A stretch of 64,000 bases of DNA from Xanthomonas sp. Leaf148. Its GTDB lineage: Bacteria; Pseudomonadota; Gammaproteobacteria; Xanthomonadales; Xanthomonadaceae. Positions 63,840 to 64,000 of this stretch are shown here, one piece after another. The stretch is taken from assembly GCF_001423585.1 (NCBI RefSeq), contig NZ_LMOP01000010.1, positions 196,893 to 260,892 of the forward strand, written 5' to 3'. The position numbers and the translations under genes are program-made. Each line of letters opens with the position of its first letter. Position 1 is the first letter of the stretch. The notes under the pieces were generated by a model. The model worked only from the letters and a program-made list of their open reading frames with translations, was not told where the DNA came from and made no database searches.

Positions 63840-64000
63840 GCGCAACTCCCTGGCGACGGGCTTTAATACACGAAGGTCATCGGCTGCGTCCATGTCTGTG
63901 GGCAAAGCCGCATCCGGTGTGAGACTTGGGCCACGCTTCCGCGCGATGAAGAGGGATCAGGCCACGCTGCCTGCGGCATGTCCCGATGCCCAGGCCCACT
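63840..64000. other. fimX upstream region at the window end
   Basis: 160 bp up to the window edge, with no gene recognised. It is the presumed fimX promoter region. Confidence 0.4.

Overview
The window is a GC-rich chromosomal segment whose gene content and order point to a plant-associated Xanthomonas. The evidence is a FimX-type REC-PAS-GGDEF-EAL protein of 689 residues, an H-NS/Xrv-like protein, an AcvB/VirJ-family protein, a GumN/TraB-family protein, the miaB-phoH-ybeY-corC order, petABC followed by sspAB, and several short hairpin repeats of the kind common in this genus. Genes were read directly from the sequence. Family names rest on recognised motifs, and no database search was run.

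Left part (1-14.2 kb): a polyamine uptake and catabolism locus. It holds the end of a glutamine-synthetase-like (glutamylpolyamine synthetase type) gene, a class III aminotransferase, a lipoprotein PotF-like binding protein, PotG/H/I-like ABC components and an NAD(P)-dependent aldehyde dehydrogenase. A complete EmrA-EmrB-outer membrane factor efflux operon splits the binding protein from the rest of its transporter. The gaps hold repeats: a composite palindromic element at 295-760, an rlpA remnant that ends exactly at a hairpin repeat, a 149-bp MITE-like element and an 8-bp microsatellite.

Middle left (14.4-26 kb): mostly minus strand. The order is miaB, phoH, ybeY, a small secreted protein, corC, an Lnb_N/DUF4105 membrane protein and corA, then a GST gene divergent from a WYL-type regulator, then a lytic transglycosylase. 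Between miaB and phoH lies a 2 x 114-bp imperfect repeat. It carries paired DnaA-box-like palindromes with strictly conserved spacing and diverged filler sequence. It is the most unusual non-coding structure in the window.

Centre (26-42.3 kb): the cytochrome bc1 operon petABC; sspA and sspB; a 144-bp tandem repeat in front of a long Lhr-type helicase; a frameshifted 3-methyladenine DNA glycosylase whose 3' end overlaps lhr; a chemoreceptor with a FliA (sigma-28)-type promoter followed by cheW; a GAF plus degenerate-GGDEF protein; a 58-residue acidic ORF; tRNA-Ala(CGC); and an H-NS-like gene.

Right part (42.8-64 kb): RNase D, a lipoprotein with an FGE-sulfatase-like domain lacking the expected cysteines, AcvB/VirJ, exonuclease VII large subunit, queG divergent from nnr-tsaE-amiC-mutL-DUF1684-TraB/GumN, the polyhydroxybutyrate genes phaR and phaB, gluQ, htpX and fimX. 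Strong hairpins separate the convergent pairs (after the TraB/GumN gene, and between htpX and fimX).
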